A program made the position numbers and the translations under genes. From Mugil cephalus (taxonomy: Eukaryota > Chordata > Actinopteri > Mugiliformes > Mugilidae), in the NCBI RefSeq assembly GCF_022458985.1, contig NC_061781.1, positions 14,039,501 to 14,103,500 of the forward strand: 64,000 nt of DNA. The letters run 5' to 3'. Shown here piece by piece: positions 63,368-64,000 of this stretch (positions are counted from its first letter, which is position 1; every line of letters starts with the position of its first letter). Below the pieces are notes generated by a model. That model was not told where the DNA came from. It ran no database searches and worked only from the letters and a program-made list of their open reading frames with translations.

Positions 63368-64000
63368 GTGAGGTTGGCACTCTGCGCTGTGTTGCACAAC
63401 TGCTTCGCATGCCCCTGAGTGTAGTTTGTGCGTGTTTGTGCAACGTGCAGCAGGTTTCAGCAAAGTTTTAGTCTCTTTAGGTTTTAACGTTTTCAACCTA
63501 TGCGCACGAAAAGTCTCATAAAGGAGAGAAATAAAGTATTTCATGTGCCCTTATTTCTTTTAGCCAAGTGTGCGTGCCGCTTGATTTTCGCCAACGACTC
63601 ACATCGGACACGTTTTTGTATCAGAAGTGACTGAGGTGTGCCAATAGATTTGTTAGATAAGTACCGCCCATTGGGAAGCTGATGCAACTCATCCCTGATT
63701 TTACCGGCTCTCCCATCACTGCTGTACATGCAGCTTTATCAGCTCACAGCGGATCCTGCGCAGAAGTCAACATTTGCACAGATTAGAACTAGATTAGAAA
63801 ACATGCGCCAAAAGTCAATTGTTCTTATTGAAACCTAGTATAGTTTAGTGCAGTGTAGTGTGCAGTGGATTCAGGGCTGGTGTAAATTTCTTTTGGATCC
63901 TGGGGCCAAAAGTGAGCTGCCCCCCCCCCCCCCCCCCCTTTTTTTTATATAAACAAGGCAACGAACCACATGCAAATTCTGTTAATTTGATCCACACAAA
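63368..64000 (+). other. phgdh intron 1 (start)
   Basis: No exon seen. A poly-C run at 63920-63938 followed by a T-run (63939-63946) is a strong homopolymer junction where sequencing or assembly errors are likely. Confidence 0.6.

Overview
The window is vertebrate nuclear DNA, almost certainly from a ray-finned (teleost) fish. It has spliced GT-AG genes with compact introns, many AT-rich and simple-sequence stretches, and fish-type dispersed repeats. It carries a block of genes whose human counterparts lie together on 2q31.1 (LRP2, BBS5, KLHL41, FASTKD1, PPIG, CFAP210). All gene models below were built by reading splice junctions and reading frames by eye. For every complete gene the summed exon length is a multiple of three.

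Layout. 70-4818 (-): first two coding exons of lrp2 (megalin). 5697-8236 (+): ccdc89. 8473-11629 (-): atp5f1b, the mitochondrial ATP synthase beta subunit, convergent with ccdc89. 11855-18940: three near-identical direct copies of a 2.37 kb unit. Each unit holds a ~1.08 kb element with long terminal inverted repeats and a decayed THAP-type zinc-finger exon. 21321-35349 (+): a collagen XXVIII alpha chain (VWA, triple helix, VWA, long low-complexity linker, Kunitz). 36796-39707 (+): bbs5. 40936-43968 (+): klhl41. 44488-50051 (-): fastkd1. 51689-56184 (+): ppig. 58205-60920 (-): cfap210 (ccdc173). 63230-63367 (+): first coding exon of phgdh, cut by the window end.

How the genes relate. This is a eukaryotic neighbourhood, not an operon. 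The themes are cilia (bbs5, cfap210 and possibly ccdc89, each with an RFX X-box-like site just upstream), mitochondria (atp5f1b, fastkd1) and muscle (klhl41, with a MEF2-like site and an E-box). Relative to the human order, ccdc89, atp5f1b, the tandem array and the collagen gene lie between lrp2 and bbs5, and phgdh follows cfap210.

I did not find a convincing unknown multi-gene system. The least explained structure is the 7.1 kb tandem triplication with its embedded THAP/TIR element. Other points of note are the X-box trio, two GC-AG introns, and the 23-residue exon module of the collagen with one built-in Gly-X-Gly break.
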